This document shows, in pieces, positions 45,182-54,126 of a stretch of 64,000 nt of DNA (positions are counted from its first letter, which is position 1; every line of letters starts with the position of its first letter). The DNA is from a virus, in IMG/VR virus record IMGVR_UViG_3300046168_000070, positions 124,001-188,000 of that record; one strand, written 5' to 3'. The position numbers were made by a program, and so were the translations under genes. The notes beneath the pieces are model-generated. The model saw nothing but the letters and a program-made list of their open reading frames with translations, did not search any database and was not told where the DNA came from.

Positions 45182-48100
45182 ATGAGTATCCAAAGGGCAA
45201 TATTCATCAAGCTATCTGGGGCCGAGCCTTATGAAGGTGGAGACTGGAATGAATACCATGAATCGCCTGTATTTATAGACACCAGTAAAACTGGTATAAT
45301 TATTAGAGATGATTTCAATGTCAGTGGAGATGCATATTTTGATGCAGGATCATATTTTAGCGGGCATTTATATCAGCATGAAGATTATAATTCTTACCTA
45401 TCTGGCAAGCTTTATGTAAACAAAACTGGTTACGTTTCGGGGGACTTGAATGTATTAAGAAACTTAGATGTTTCTGGAGGCTTGGATGTATTGGGTGAGG
45501 TTTCTATTACTGGAGCTACTAGAATTGAGAATGATTTAAACGTAAGTGGTGATCTTGATATCACTGGGGATTCTTATTTACAGAGCAATTTATATTTAAA
45601 TAAAACAGGCTACATCACTGGCGACTTAAATATATTAGAAAAACTTCATGTATCTGGCGAGGGTAATTTTTATTCTGCCCCTAAGGTACATGATGATTTT
45701 TACGTAAGCGGAGACTCTATTTTATCGGGCAGTAAATACATTAGCGGACAATTAAATGTTTTAAATAAGGCTCATATATCTGGAGATTTAGTTGTAGAAC
45801 AAACTGGGTATATTGAAAAAGATTTGTTCGTTGGAGGAGATTTATTTGTTTCTGGTGAGAGAACTATCGTTAATACTTCTGAATTAGTTATAGAAGATAA
45901 GAATATACAGTTAGCCTGGTCTTCGGGGGATATAGGCAAATTTTCAAGAACTCAGTTAGATGGAGCAGGCATAACTATAGTTGCTACTGGAATTGATGGG
46001 GCGACTGAAGATATTTTATTCACTTATAATGAAGATTATGATGCTTTAGATAGTAATATAAATGTATTCATAGACAAAGATTTATTTGTAGAAAAAACAG
46101 GTCATCTAAATAATTTAATATCTTCTGGATATGCCTTATTTAAAGAAAATCTAAGGTTAGAGCAAACTGGTTATTTTGAAAATGATGTTTTTCTATCAAC
46201 TGGTTATGCTAAAGATATTGTTGTTTCTGGTACAGGTCATAATCAAGAGTTAATTGTTAGCGGCAATTCTACATTTAGAGATGATGTATTTCTGGAGACA
46301 ACAGGGTATGTCAGTGGAGATTTAGAGGTCACGGGAGATATTAGAGTGACTGGAGATGTTTATATTAGTGGTAATTTAGAGTTCAATCATGTGACTGTAC
46401 CAGGTAATTTTTATGTAAAAGATAAATTATATACAGAAGGTGGAGTAGTCTCTTCGGGAGATTTTATATTATCTAAAACTGGTTATGTTACTGGAGATTT
46501 TAATGTTCAAGACATACTAAGAGTTTCTGGTTCTGGTGACATACAAGAGCTTTTTGTAAATACAGGAAAAATTAATGACTTAGAGGTTTCTGGCGATGTT
46601 GATTTACAAGACATTGTAAAGATACACAGAACTGGATACGTAGGCGAATTACTAGAAGTTAGTGGAGCTTCTATACTTAAAGATAATTTGTATGTAGAAA
46701 AAACTGGATACATTGATGGAGATATTGATATTTCTGGAACAGGTTATATTACTGGGGATTTAAATGTAACGGGTGATGTAAGAATCACAGGCGATGTAAC
46801 TGTGGGGGGTACGTTTATTCCGCTTACTCACCAAAGTGTTCCTGGTGATTTTTATGTTGGTGATAAATTTTATGCTAAAAATGCTATCACCTCATCTGGC
46901 TACTTACTCTCTGAAGGTCAAATAACGGGGCAGCAAGGTTTAGTTGTCAGTGGATATAGTTATCTTTCAAATGTTGATTTAACTGGTGATTTAAATATTA
47001 GTGGAAGCGTAGATGTAACTGGAGATATAAGCTCCTCTGGAGATATAAAACATGTCGGTAATCTAGAATTATTAGGCGATGTAAATATTAGCGGAAATAT
47101 AGAAGAAACTGGGAATACTAATAAAACTGGAATAACTAACCATAAGGGAGATTTTAATTTAGATGGAAATCTGGATATTACAGGAGATCTTTTTGTAAAT
47201 GGAGATATATATAATACTGGAAATAATTTTATATTAGACACTACAACATTAAGAGTTTACGATAAAAATATTGAATTAGCTACTGGTAGTGGTTATATAG
47301 GATTAAGGAGAAATGAGTTAGAAGGCGCAGGCATTACAATTAAAGCTTCTGGAGAAAATAATGATATTACATTATTATATAAAAATTCTGATGTAGCATT
47401 ACATTCTAATGTATCTTTATTGACTTCAGGAAACCTAACATCAAGTAAAACAGGCTATATAGTAGGCGATCTAAATATAGGTAGAAATTTAGATGTTTCA
47501 GGTGATTCAAATTTAGAAAAAGATTTGTTTTTAGATCAAACAGGTTATATTTTAGGCGACCTTAATGTACTTAAAGACCTCGACATTTCTGGTAATGTAG
47601 ACATTTCTGGACAGACTACAATTACTGGAAAAACATTTTTACGTAGTGATACTCAATTAGATCAAACAGGTTATATACTTGGCGATCTTAATATACTCAA
47701 AGATCTTGACGTTTCTGGTAATGTAGATATCTCAGGACAAACTACGATCACTGGAGCAACTAGGATCGAGGATAAACTTGATGTCAGCGGTACTCTTGAT
47801 GTCACTGGAAAAACATTTTTACGTAGTGATACTCAATTAGATCAAACAGGTTATATACTTGGCGATCTCAATATACTCAAAGATCTTGACGTTTCTGGTA
47901 ATGTAGATATCTCAGGACAAACTACGATCACTGGAGCAACTAGGATCGAGGATAAACTTGATGTCAGCGGTACTCTTGATGTCACTGGAAAAACATTTTT
48001 ACGTAGTGATACTCAATTAGATCAAACAGGTTATATACTTGGCGATCTCAATATACTCAAAGATCTTGACGTTTCTGGTAATGTAGATATCTCAGGACAA

Positions 48101-49357
48101 ACTACGATCACTGGAGCAACTAGGATCGAGGATAAACTTGATGTCAGCGGTACTCTTGATGTCACTGGAAAAACATTTTTACGTAGTGATACTCAATTAG
48201 ATCAAACAGGTTATATACTTGGCGATCTCAATATACTCAAAGATCTTGACGTTTCTGGTAATGTAGATATCTCAGGACAAACTACGATCACTGGAGCAAC
48301 TAGGATCGAGGATAAACTTGATGTCAGCGGTACTCTTGATGTCACTGGAGAAACATTTTTACGTAGTGATACTCAATTAGATCAAACAGGTTATATACTT
48401 GGCGATCTCAATATACTCAAAGATCTTGACGTTTCTGGTAATGTAGATATCTCAGGACAAACTACGATCACTGGAGCAACTAGGATCGAGGATAAACTTG
48501 ATGTCAGCGGTACTCTTGATGTCACTGGAAAAACATTTTTACGTAGTGATACTCAATTAGATCAAACAGGTTATATACTTGGCGATCTTAATATACTCAA
48601 AGATCTTGACGTTTCTGGTAATGTAGATATCTCAGGACAAACTACGATCACTGGAGCAACTAGGATCGAGGATAAACTTGATGTCAGCGGTACTCTTGAT
48701 GTCACTGGAAAAACATTTTTACGTAGTGATACTCAATTAGATCAAACAGGTTATATACTTGGCGATCTCAATATACTCAAAGATCTTGACGTTTCTGGTA
48801 ATGTAGATATCTCAGGACAAACTACGATCACTGGAGCAACTAGAATCGAGGATAAACTTGATGTTAGCGGTACTCTTGATGTCACTGGAGAAACATTTTT
48901 ACAAAGCGATCTCTACGTTGGTCAAACTGGCTATATAACTGGAGACTTAAATGTCAGTGGCGCTGGTAGATATGGAGATGATGTCTTACTGGAAAATAGT
49001 CAAAGCGGGCTCGCTATAGCAGCAATAAACGGAGTCGGCACAGGTATAAGGATTAATGATTGGATTATTGAGCACGATATCATACAGCCAGATACTGTTA
49101 ATAAATCATTTAGCGAATTATTGGTAAATGGTCCAAACGCTAGTGATATTATATCAATGAATGCAAGCGTATATAGAAATGCAGATAGTATAGCGTATTC
49201 TGTTTACTCTGTAGCTAATCCTTCTCAGTCTCCTGATGGCCCAGGATACAATTTTGAGATATCTTATAGTGGTACAACTGTTAAAGTAGTGGATCTAGAC
49301 GATGCTTTAGAAATATCTGATAAAGTTTATGTAGATATAAAATATAAAGTTATTTAG
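45182..49357 (+). CDS. Giant GDLNVSG-repeat fibre protein (1391 aa)
   Basis: Almost the whole protein is built from ~12-residue beta-helix units of the type TGYITGDLNVSGDLDVTG. Two longer blocks containing EDKNIQLAWSSGDIG and DKNIELATGSGYIG interrupt the helix; the same block occurs in the 341-aa neighbour (EDKNIELNVKTGAIG). Residues ~821-1240 are seven almost identical 60-aa units (LDQTGYILGDLNILKDLDVS ... ITGATRIEDKLDVSGTLDVT). The C-terminal ~110 residues form a different, non-repetitive domain (GTGIRINDWIIEHDIIQPDT). A purine-rich AAAAAGAG precedes the ATG. Its 3' end overlaps the convergent gene by 4 nt. Confidence 0.8.
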   Translation: MSIQRAIFIKLSGAEPYEGGDWNEYHESPVFIDTSKTGIIIRDDFNVSGDAYFDAGSYFSGHLYQHEDYNSYLSGKLYVNKTGYVSGDLNVLRNLDVSGGLDVLGEVSITGATRIENDLNVSGDLDITGDSYLQSNLYLNKTGYITGDLNILEKLHVSGEGNFYSAPKVHDDFYVSGDSILSGSKYISGQLNVLNKAHISGDLVVEQTGYIEKDLFVGGDLFVSGERTIVNTSELVIEDKNIQLAWSSGDIGKFSRTQLDGAGITIVATGIDGATEDILFTYNEDYDALDSNINVFIDKDLFVEKTGHLNNLISSGYALFKENLRLEQTGYFENDVFLSTGYAKDIVVSGTGHNQELIVSGNSTFRDDVFLETTGYVSGDLEVTGDIRVTGDVYISGNLEFNHVTVPGNFYVKDKLYTEGGVVSSGDFILSKTGYVTGDFNVQDILRVSGSGDIQELFVNTGKINDLEVSGDVDLQDIVKIHRTGYVGELLEVSGASILKDNLYVEKTGYIDGDIDISGTGYITGDLNVTGDVRITGDVTVGGTFIPLTHQSVPGDFYVGDKFYAKNAITSSGYLLSEGQITGQQGLVVSGYSYLSNVDLTGDLNISGSVDVTGDISSSGDIKHVGNLELLGDVNISGNIEETGNTNKTGITNHKGDFNLDGNLDITGDLFVNGDIYNTGNNFILDTTTLRVYDKNIELATGSGYIGLRRNELEGAGITIKASGENNDITLLYKNSDVALHSNVSLLTSGNLTSSKTGYIVGDLNIGRNLDVSGDSNLEKDLFLDQTGYILGDLNVLKDLDISGNVDISGQTTITGKTFLRSDTQLDQTGYILGDLNILKDLDVSGNVDISGQTTITGATRIEDKLDVSGTLDVTGKTFLRSDTQLDQTGYILGDLNILKDLDVSGNVDISGQTTITGATRIEDKLDVSGTLDVTGKTFLRSDTQLDQTGYILGDLNILKDLDVSGNVDISGQTTITGATRIEDKLDVSGTLDVTGKTFLRSDTQLDQTGYILGDLNILKDLDVSGNVDISGQTTITGATRIEDKLDVSGTLDVTGETFLRSDTQLDQTGYILGDLNILKDLDVSGNVDISGQTTITGATRIEDKLDVSGTLDVTGKTFLRSDTQLDQTGYILGDLNILKDLDVSGNVDISGQTTITGATRIEDKLDVSGTLDVTGKTFLRSDTQLDQTGYILGDLNILKDLDVSGNVDISGQTTITGATRIEDKLDVSGTLDVTGETFLQSDLYVGQTGYITGDLNVSGAGRYGDDVLLENSQSGLAIAAINGVGTGIRINDWIIEHDIIQPDTVNKSFSELLVNGPNASDIISMNASVYRNADSIAYSVYSVANPSQSPDGPGYNFEISYSGTTVKVVDLDDALEISDKVYVDIKYKVI
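47641..48900 (+). repeat. 180-bp tandem repeat (7 units)
   Basis: Seven near-identical 180-bp units starting at 47641, 47821, 48001, 48181, 48361, 48541 and 48721, differing at only a few positions (for example GGAAAAACA versus GGAGAAACA). A partial unit precedes them at about 47540-47640. The frame is kept, 60 codons per unit. Confidence 0.97.
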
Positions 49358-49731
49358 AAATCAATTTTAAAGTTTTTAGTATCTATTGTTTTTTTATCTA
49401 AGTGATGTTTTGTGCCGTTTCGTTTTTTTGCATAATCCTTGAAGTATTTCTGCTTAACTGGATCAACTCCTCCGTTTTGATCTGCTCTTTTTGCTGAAAG
49501 TTCTGCACTAGCATCCATCATATCTCCGATAGTGCCTTTTTTGTTTTTTGTTTTATTTACAAAATCATTATTGTCCCAAGGGTTTATGGGTGCCTCAGTA
49601 TTTAAGTTCGGAGAGTGGTATACTCGCTGCCATTTAACGCCGTCAATTTCTAACATTTTTTCTTCGTCCATATGAAAAAAGGCTTCTTTGTACTTTTCTT
49701 TTTTAGGGTGCTTGAATAAGTAAATGGGCAT
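49354..49731 (-). CDS. Small FmdB-like phage protein lacking zinc-ribbon cysteines (125 aa)
   Basis: The opening (MPIYLFKHPKKEKYKEAFFH) and the segment MLEIDGVKWQRVYHSPN resemble small phage proteins related to the FmdB family, but there are no cysteines, so no zinc ribbon can form. The rest is polar, with GTIGDMMDASAELSAKRADQ as a possible helix. The start overlaps the glycosyltransferase stop (TAATG). It is the last gene of the minus-strand metabolism operon. Function unknown. Confidence 0.5.
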   Translation of the reverse strand: MPIYLFKHPKKEKYKEAFFHMDEEKMLEIDGVKWQRVYHSPNLNTEAPINPWDNNDFVNKTKNKKGTIGDMMDASAELSAKRADQNGGVDPVKQKYFKDYAKKRNGTKHHLDKKTIDTKNFKIDF

Positions 49732-50807
49732 TACATTATAGAATTAAGTAAAATGTCAACTGTATTTGAGTATGTAAATTTATTCGCTGTATCTAAGCCC
49801 TTTTCATTTTTTTGTTTAGCAAGCGACTCAGCCTTCTCGAAAGCTTCATTTATAGCATCCTGTTCAAAAAGATTTATTGAGCCTTGATTATATGGGGCTC
49901 CTTTGTTAAAGAATTGCCCATCATGAGCGAGAGCTTTATTGGACGGCTCGACAATAATTGCGTTTTCTGAGTTAGCCCAATCCTTGTGACTAGTGTGATT
50001 TAAAACTAAACTCCACTTTCCTAGACATGTAGAATTAAACGCAGGAAGATTCCATCCTTCTGCTCCACTCATCCCTGATAAATCTACATCAATTGCATTG
50101 AGGAAATCATTAACTTCTGAATTAGTTTTTAATCTAGGTAAAAAAGAAATGTTTGAAAAAGTTTTCCCGCCAAAAAGAATATTCAATCTTTGATTAAGTT
50201 CGCCCTTCTTGAAGAATGGATTTTCGATTACACAAGTTAGTCTGAATTTATTATTATCTCCATATTTATCTGCCCAAGCTTTCAATATTAAATCGTGATT
50301 TTTTCTTTTTTCATATTTACCCATTAATCCAAAATGAATTATATCATCAGATAGATATTGTTTATCTGTTACGCAAAAGTCTTCATCGAAGCCCATTGGG
50401 CAAAAAGATATGTTTTTACATGAATCTTTAAAACAATCAACAGCGTGAGAAGAACTAAAAAACACATGGTCTTGAAAATTTACCAAGGTTTTTTCTTGCT
50501 CTGTAGGCTCATCTGTTTCATAAAAAGTTAATAAATTTTGATTTTTGGAGATTCTGTTTTCAGAGCCGTTAATATGCCAAAGTGATAATGTAGGTAAATC
50601 TTTATCTAGCTTTGAGTATCTATTATTAATGGACTCCTGCACCCAATTTTTAAGTTCCTCCTCCATTTTATCGAAAGCAGAGATATCTACATTACCATGC
50701 GGGAATATTTTAGTATCAATATTTTTTTTATGCAATTGCCTTATTATATTGTAGGCTACATTTCCAAATGAAAGTGAATTAATTGGGCATTTTAAAATTA
50801 AACTCAT
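49731..50807 (-). CDS. GT-B glycosyltransferase (358 aa)
   Basis: Glycosyltransferase family 4-like layout. The C-terminal nucleotide-sugar domain has GLMGKYEKRKNHDLILKAW (160-178) and an SGAEGWNLPAFNSTCLG stretch (247-263) with the E250 typical of the donor-binding ExxxxxP/E region. The N-terminal half contains LWHINGSENRI and TFYETDEPTEQEK. Phages use such enzymes to modify their own DNA or host surface sugars; nothing here says which. It is the second-last gene of the operon, 28 nt after the SNase-like gene. Confidence 0.8.
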   Translation of the reverse strand: MSLILKCPINSLSFGNVAYNIIRQLHKKNIDTKIFPHGNVDISAFDKMEEELKNWVQESINNRYSKLDKDLPTLSLWHINGSENRISKNQNLLTFYETDEPTEQEKTLVNFQDHVFFSSSHAVDCFKDSCKNISFCPMGFDEDFCVTDKQYLSDDIIHFGLMGKYEKRKNHDLILKAWADKYGDNNKFRLTCVIENPFFKKGELNQRLNILFGGKTFSNISFLPRLKTNSEVNDFLNAIDVDLSGMSGAEGWNLPAFNSTCLGKWSLVLNHTSHKDWANSENAIIVEPSNKALAHDGQFFNKGAPYNQGSINLFEQDAINEAFEKAESLAKQKNEKGLDTANKFTYSNTVDILLNSIM

Positions 50808-50835
50808 ATTTATTATAAACTATCTATTACATTAT

Positions 50836-51180
50836 TCAATAGCTTTTTTTATGTAAATGACCTTTTGCTAACATAATTTCATTTATGCTATTATTTTTAT
50901 TTTTATCTGTATAGAGAATTCCAAGGACTCTGCCAAATTTACCACAGCCAAAAGATTCTAGGTAAATTTCATTATTCAATGAAATGATATTTTTTAAAAA
51001 ATCTTTAGATTTTAAACCTAGCTCTTTTTCTTCTTTATTCCTAGTTCTTGTTTCTGGTGCATTCACTCCAAAAAAGCGAATTCTTTTTTCTACGAAAGTA
51101 TTAAATCCTAGGTCTATTACCGCATCTACAGTGTCTCCGTCAAGAACTTTAATTATTGATTTTATTTTATAGTAATACAT
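50836..51180 (-). CDS. Staphylococcal nuclease-like (SNase) protein (114 aa)
   Basis: SNase fold landmarks are VLDGDTVDAV (calcium-site Asp), RIRFFGVNAPET (catalytic Arg and Glu) and GKFGRVLGILY (second Arg). The usual Asp before the A/TPE motif is Asn here (VNAPET), a change also known in active relatives. I start at the ATG that overlaps the SSB stop by 1 nt; a TTG one codon upstream is the alternative. No signal peptide, so it acts in the host cytoplasm, perhaps in DNA degradation or processing. At about 114 aa it is close to a minimal SNase domain. Confidence 0.8.
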   Translation of the reverse strand: MYYYKIKSIIKVLDGDTVDAVIDLGFNTFVEKRIRFFGVNAPETRTRNKEEKELGLKSKDFLKNIISLNNEIYLESFGCGKFGRVLGILYTDKNKNNSINEIMLAKGHLHKKSY

Positions 51181-51593
51181 CAAAAAGGTATATCTTCCAT
51201 TTGAGCATAATCTTCTGCGTCATCTTCAATAAATACTGATTCATCTTTAGGTTTTTCTACTTTTAATGTACTAGGTTTAGCTTGTGTATTGTCAGCTAAT
51301 TCGTATTTAAGTAATTTTATATAATCTACTAAGCAGTATAATCTTGAGCGAGTTTGATTATCTTTAGTTTTCCAAGAGTTGTATCTCATTTTACCATCAA
51401 TTAATACAGGCTTACCTTTCTTGAGTTGAGGAAAGCAGTATTCCGCTTTCTTGCCCCAAACTTCAGCATCTATATATGTAACGGTATCCATTTCGTTAAC
51501 CGCAAGAGTAAAATTTACTACTAACATATCATTTTTAACTTTCTTAGCTACGGCATCTTTTGTCAAATTACCCATTCCTGTATATCTATTCAT
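51180..51593 (-). CDS. ssb: Single-stranded DNA-binding protein
   Basis: OB-fold SSB: MNRYTGMGNLTKDAV opening, VVNFTLAVNE, a GKKAEYCFPQLKKGKPVLID segment, a low-complexity linker, and a C-terminal acidic tip ending MEDIPF. That tip is the docking site by which bacterial SSBs recruit replication and repair partners. It overlaps the sigma-factor gene by 8 nt and the SNase-like gene by 1 nt, as part of one tightly packed minus-strand operon. At 137 aa it is slightly shorter than typical bacterial SSB. Confidence 0.92.
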   Translation of the reverse strand: MNRYTGMGNLTKDAVAKKVKNDMLVVNFTLAVNEMDTVTYIDAEVWGKKAEYCFPQLKKGKPVLIDGKMRYNSWKTKDNQTRSRLYCLVDYIKLLKYELADNTQAKPSTLKVEKPKDESVFIEDDAEDYAQMEDIPF

Positions 51594-52182
51594 TTACTTT
51601 TACTATTCTCCTTAATTCTTTAATTGTTTTTTTATGAAGGTTAATGCAACCTTGTATTGACATTCCTATTTCTTTATGTATCAATCGCCATGGTTTTATT
51701 TTATTATCTTTATAGGAAAAGTATCTTAGATCAAAAATTTTCTTAACTCTTTGATCTTTATGATTTTCTAAGTATTCATTAATTCTTTTAAATAACTCCT
51801 TGCTATCAGATTTAATTATATTTGACACATGCTCTTCTTCGCTCAAGAATGAAATCCAATCTAATTTCATTTCTTCACAATTTACTTCAGGTTTCTTTTT
51901 GTTTTTGTTGTATGTGTTTAAGCATAAATATTTAGCTTGATTACCTAAGTGTGTTACAAATTTTACGTTTTTTGAGAAATCGAAACTCTTAATAGCTTTA
52001 TAAATTTGATAGTTTTTTTCCGAAAGTAAATCATCCCTGTTTGAGTATTCACTATTCTCTGGTACGTAATGCTTAACCATTTCTATAAAGATTCCAGAGT
52101 GCTTATCTATTATTTTAGATAGGTTTGATTCTACGTTTTTCTCTTCTTGTATTTCTTTAATAACTGAATCTTCTTCAATCAT
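51586..52182 (-). CDS. Phage RNA polymerase sigma factor (198 aa)
   Basis: A region-2-like segment runs through NRDDLLSEKNYQIYKAIKSF and DFSKNVKFVTHLGNQAKYL, matching the DDLxQEGxxGLxxAIxxFDxxKGxKFxTY pattern. A C-terminal region-4-like helix-turn-helix (LIHKEIGMSIQGCINLHKKT) ends the protein. Its length is close to that of the T4 late sigma factor gp55 (185 aa). It is a good candidate to read the recurring GTGTAA box in front of the structural genes; this link is my inference. ATGA overlap with dUTPase. Confidence 0.75.
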   Translation of the reverse strand: MIEEDSVIKEIQEEKNVESNLSKIIDKHSGIFIEMVKHYVPENSEYSNRDDLLSEKNYQIYKAIKSFDFSKNVKFVTHLGNQAKYLCLNTYNKNKKKPEVNCEEMKLDWISFLSEEEHVSNIIKSDSKELFKRINEYLENHKDQRVKKIFDLRYFSYKDNKIKPWRLIHKEIGMSIQGCINLHKKTIKELRRIVKVNE

Positions 52183-52706
52183 AATCCTGTACTACCAAAA
52201 CCCCCCATGTTTCTTTCTGTTTTTTTCTTATTATCATTCATACCTTCAATTTTTATTAAATTATGTTTCGAGAATATTACTTGCCCTATCTTGTCGCCCT
52301 TTTGGTATATTTTTTCTTCGTTTATACTTGTTAAACTAACTAAAACACCATCATCATTTTTTATTGTATGAATGTCTTCTGGTTGATATATGTATTTAAA
52401 TCTTAATTTAATTGAGTCTCTATAACCAGAGTCTATTACTCCAACACTATTACATAATAATAGATTATACCTACTGACACTAGACCTAGGGAATACATTG
52501 GCGTAGAACTCATACTCTCCCCATGCATCTTGAAAGTCAAATTCTACTGCAGTATCATATTCTATATAAGATATGCTTTTATATAGATTTGCCATCCATA
52601 GGTCTCCTGTTATTTTAGGTTGGCTCGCTGCGATTATATCATATCCAGCATCTCCATGATTTTGGGGAGCTACAATATTGTGAGAATTGTTGATTTTAAG
52701 ATTCAT
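52179..52706 (-). CDS. dut: dUTP diphosphatase (dUTPase)
   Basis: Hydrolyses dUTP to dUMP, keeping uracil out of DNA and feeding dTMP synthesis. All five trimeric dUTPase motifs are present in order: DAGYDI (19-24), PRSSVS (73-78), GVIDSGYRD (89-97, catalytic Asp92), KGDKIGQVIF (136-145) and GGFGSTG (168-174). A ~25-residue insertion between motifs 1 and 2 (DLWMANLYKSISYIEYD region) makes it longer than the ~150-aa bacterial enzyme. It overlaps neighbours by 4 and 11 nt. It pairs functionally with the ribonucleotide reductase across the divergent region. Confidence 0.93.
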   Translation of the reverse strand: MNLKINNSHNIVAPQNHGDAGYDIIAASQPKITGDLWMANLYKSISYIEYDTAVEFDFQDAWGEYEFYANVFPRSSVSRYNLLLCNSVGVIDSGYRDSIKLRFKYIYQPEDIHTIKNDDGVLVSLTSINEEKIYQKGDKIGQVIFSKHNLIKIEGMNDNKKKTERNMGGFGSTGL

Positions 52707-53013
52707 TTTGAATTTGATTTATGATTTGGTCAAGATCCTTAGATAGATCATGAAGACCTGCGTTTGATAAAATTTTAGGAGAATAACAAAATGAACATAT
52801 ATCCATATTTTGATCACTTTTTGAAAATTCTGATAAATTTGTAACCATAATTGTTGGAGATATTTTCATGTCCAAATCTTTATTATATATTTCAGTTACA
52901 GCTTTAGTTGCAGCCTCCACTTCACTTTCTGACTTAACTACAGACTCCCAGTTTGCCGAACTTACTAAATATAGTTTTTTGCGTTTTTCTTTTTCTGAAT
53001 TTCTAAATGTCAT
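52696..53013 (-). CDS. Small hypothetical protein, first gene of the metabolism operon (105 aa)
   Basis: I use the ATG at 53011-53013 because the -10 element lies immediately upstream (53020-53025); a longer TTG start would overlap the promoter. The product begins MTFRNSEKEKRKKLYLVSSA and has one CxxC pair (DICSFCYSPK), not enough for a zinc ribbon alone. No family is recognised. With the start this close to the -10, the mRNA leader would be only a few nt. Confidence 0.55.
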   Translation of the reverse strand: MTFRNSEKEKRKKLYLVSSANWESVVKSESEVEAATKAVTEIYNKDLDMKISPTIMVTNLSEFSKSDQNMDICSFCYSPKILSNAGLHDLSKDLDQIINQIQNES

Positions 53014-53019
53014 GATTAA

Positions 53020-53048
53020 ATCATATACGAAAATTAACTCCAAGTCAA
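53020..53048 (-). promoter_or_regulatory. Sigma70-like promoter of the 53013-49354 operon
   Basis: On the minus strand, TTGACT (53048-53043), a 17-nt spacer and TATGAT (53025-53020). Both hexamers differ from consensus at one position and the spacing is ideal. Transcription would start only a few nt before, or at, the ATG at 53013. Confidence 0.75.
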
Positions 53049-53069
53049 TACTAAATAATTTTATATATA

Positions 53070-53097
53070 TTGGTTATTCGAAGTTATGCAATACAAT
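53070..53097 (+). promoter_or_regulatory. Possible promoter of the spermidine synthase gene
   Basis: TTGGTT (53070-53075), 16-nt spacer, TACAAT (53092-53097), about 108 nt before the start. The whole 53014-53204 gap is extremely AT-rich, so chance matches are likely. No other gene is seen in this gap. Confidence 0.35.
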
Positions 53098-53204
53098 ATA
53101 TTATTTATATTATATACTACGGTATAGATTATATATAGTCATTATAAAAAATCAAGAAAAAAAATAAATTTGAAAAAATAATAAAGAATTACAAAATATA
53201 TTGT

Positions 53205-54107
53205 ATGAACTACAAAAGATTATCCTCGCAGAATCACCCAATAGACATTTCATTTCAAACAGTTAAAACAGTATATTCGAGCAATAATACTCCTAAAATA
53301 GAAATTTTAAAAATCAAAGATAATGGTTTATGCTTGACAATGGAAGACGATATTCAATTCTTGGAATCTCAGCATGAAACTTACCACGAAGTTTTTGCTC
53401 ACACACCTTGCAGGTATTCGGAAAAGATCGAAGACATACTAATTCTTGGAGGTGGAGATGGAGGGGTCGCTACAGAAATATTAAAATACCCATCAGTTCA
53501 AACGATTACCATTGTAGACTTATCGAAAGATGTGGTCGATTTATGCTTGAAATATTTTCCTGAAATTTCAAATGGCTTACTAGATTCCAGAACGGAAATA
53601 ATTTACGATAATGCTTGTTCATGGATTAAGGATCAAAAAAAACAATATGACTTAATTTATATAGATACGACGGATTTTAACTTTAAGCACGAAAATGAAA
53701 ATACAATACTAGATCCGTCTTGTGCTGAGTCAAAGAAGATGAACTTAAGAGATTCCAATAATGTATTCAGCTGTATTAAAAACTTAAAAGAGAACGGTGT
53801 ATTGACATTCAATCATGATTTCTGTGGTCTGGATGCTCACTCAATTTATGTAAAAGAAAACTTCCTCAGGCAAAAGTTTAAAGACACGTTACCATTTACC
53901 TCAAATATACCATACTTCCCAGGGAACCAATACTGCTTCATAATGTGCAGTTTAAAAGAACTCAAAAAATTCAACCAATTAGATTTTTCAATAAACGACA
54001 TAGATACAAGGATTTATAATCGAAATTCGCATCTAGCATCTCTTTTCATTAGTAAAGAGTACGAAGATTTATTCCCTGGCTTACAGATGAATATAGAAAA
54101 ATGTTAA
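53205..54107 (+). CDS. speE: Spermidine synthase-like aminopropyltransferase (300 aa)
   Basis: Family landmarks in order: TMEDDIQFLESQHETYHEVF (45-64), corresponding to the DGxxQxxxxDExxYHExL signature; ILGGGDGGVATEILKY (80-95), the nucleotide-binding loop; VDLSKDVVDLC with acidic Asp105; YDLIYIDTTD (148-157) with catalytic-site Asp154; and PYFPGNQYCFIMCSL near the C-terminus. Length is normal for the family. It would transfer aminopropyl from decarboxylated SAM to putrescine; no SAM decarboxylase gene is in the window. Polyamines neutralise packaged DNA, a plausible benefit to the phage. It stands alone between two AT-rich gaps. Confidence 0.82.
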   Translation: MNYKRLSSQNHPIDISFQTVKTVYSSNNTPKIEILKIKDNGLCLTMEDDIQFLESQHETYHEVFAHTPCRYSEKIEDILILGGGDGGVATEILKYPSVQTITIVDLSKDVVDLCLKYFPEISNGLLDSRTEIIYDNACSWIKDQKKQYDLIYIDTTDFNFKHENENTILDPSCAESKKMNLRDSNNVFSCIKNLKENGVLTFNHDFCGLDAHSIYVKENFLRQKFKDTLPFTSNIPYFPGNQYCFIMCSLKELKKFNQLDFSINDIDTRIYNRNSHLASLFISKEYEDLFPGLQMNIEKC

Positions 54108-54126
54108 CAACTTCTTAACTTATTTA

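Noticed and set aside
49340-49400. Terminator between the convergent genes ending at 49357 and 49354
   Set aside because: No hairpin with a T-tract is visible; the two genes overlap by 4 nt.
51181-51183. TTG start for the SNase-like protein
   Set aside because: The ATG one codon downstream overlaps the SSB stop in the usual way for this operon.
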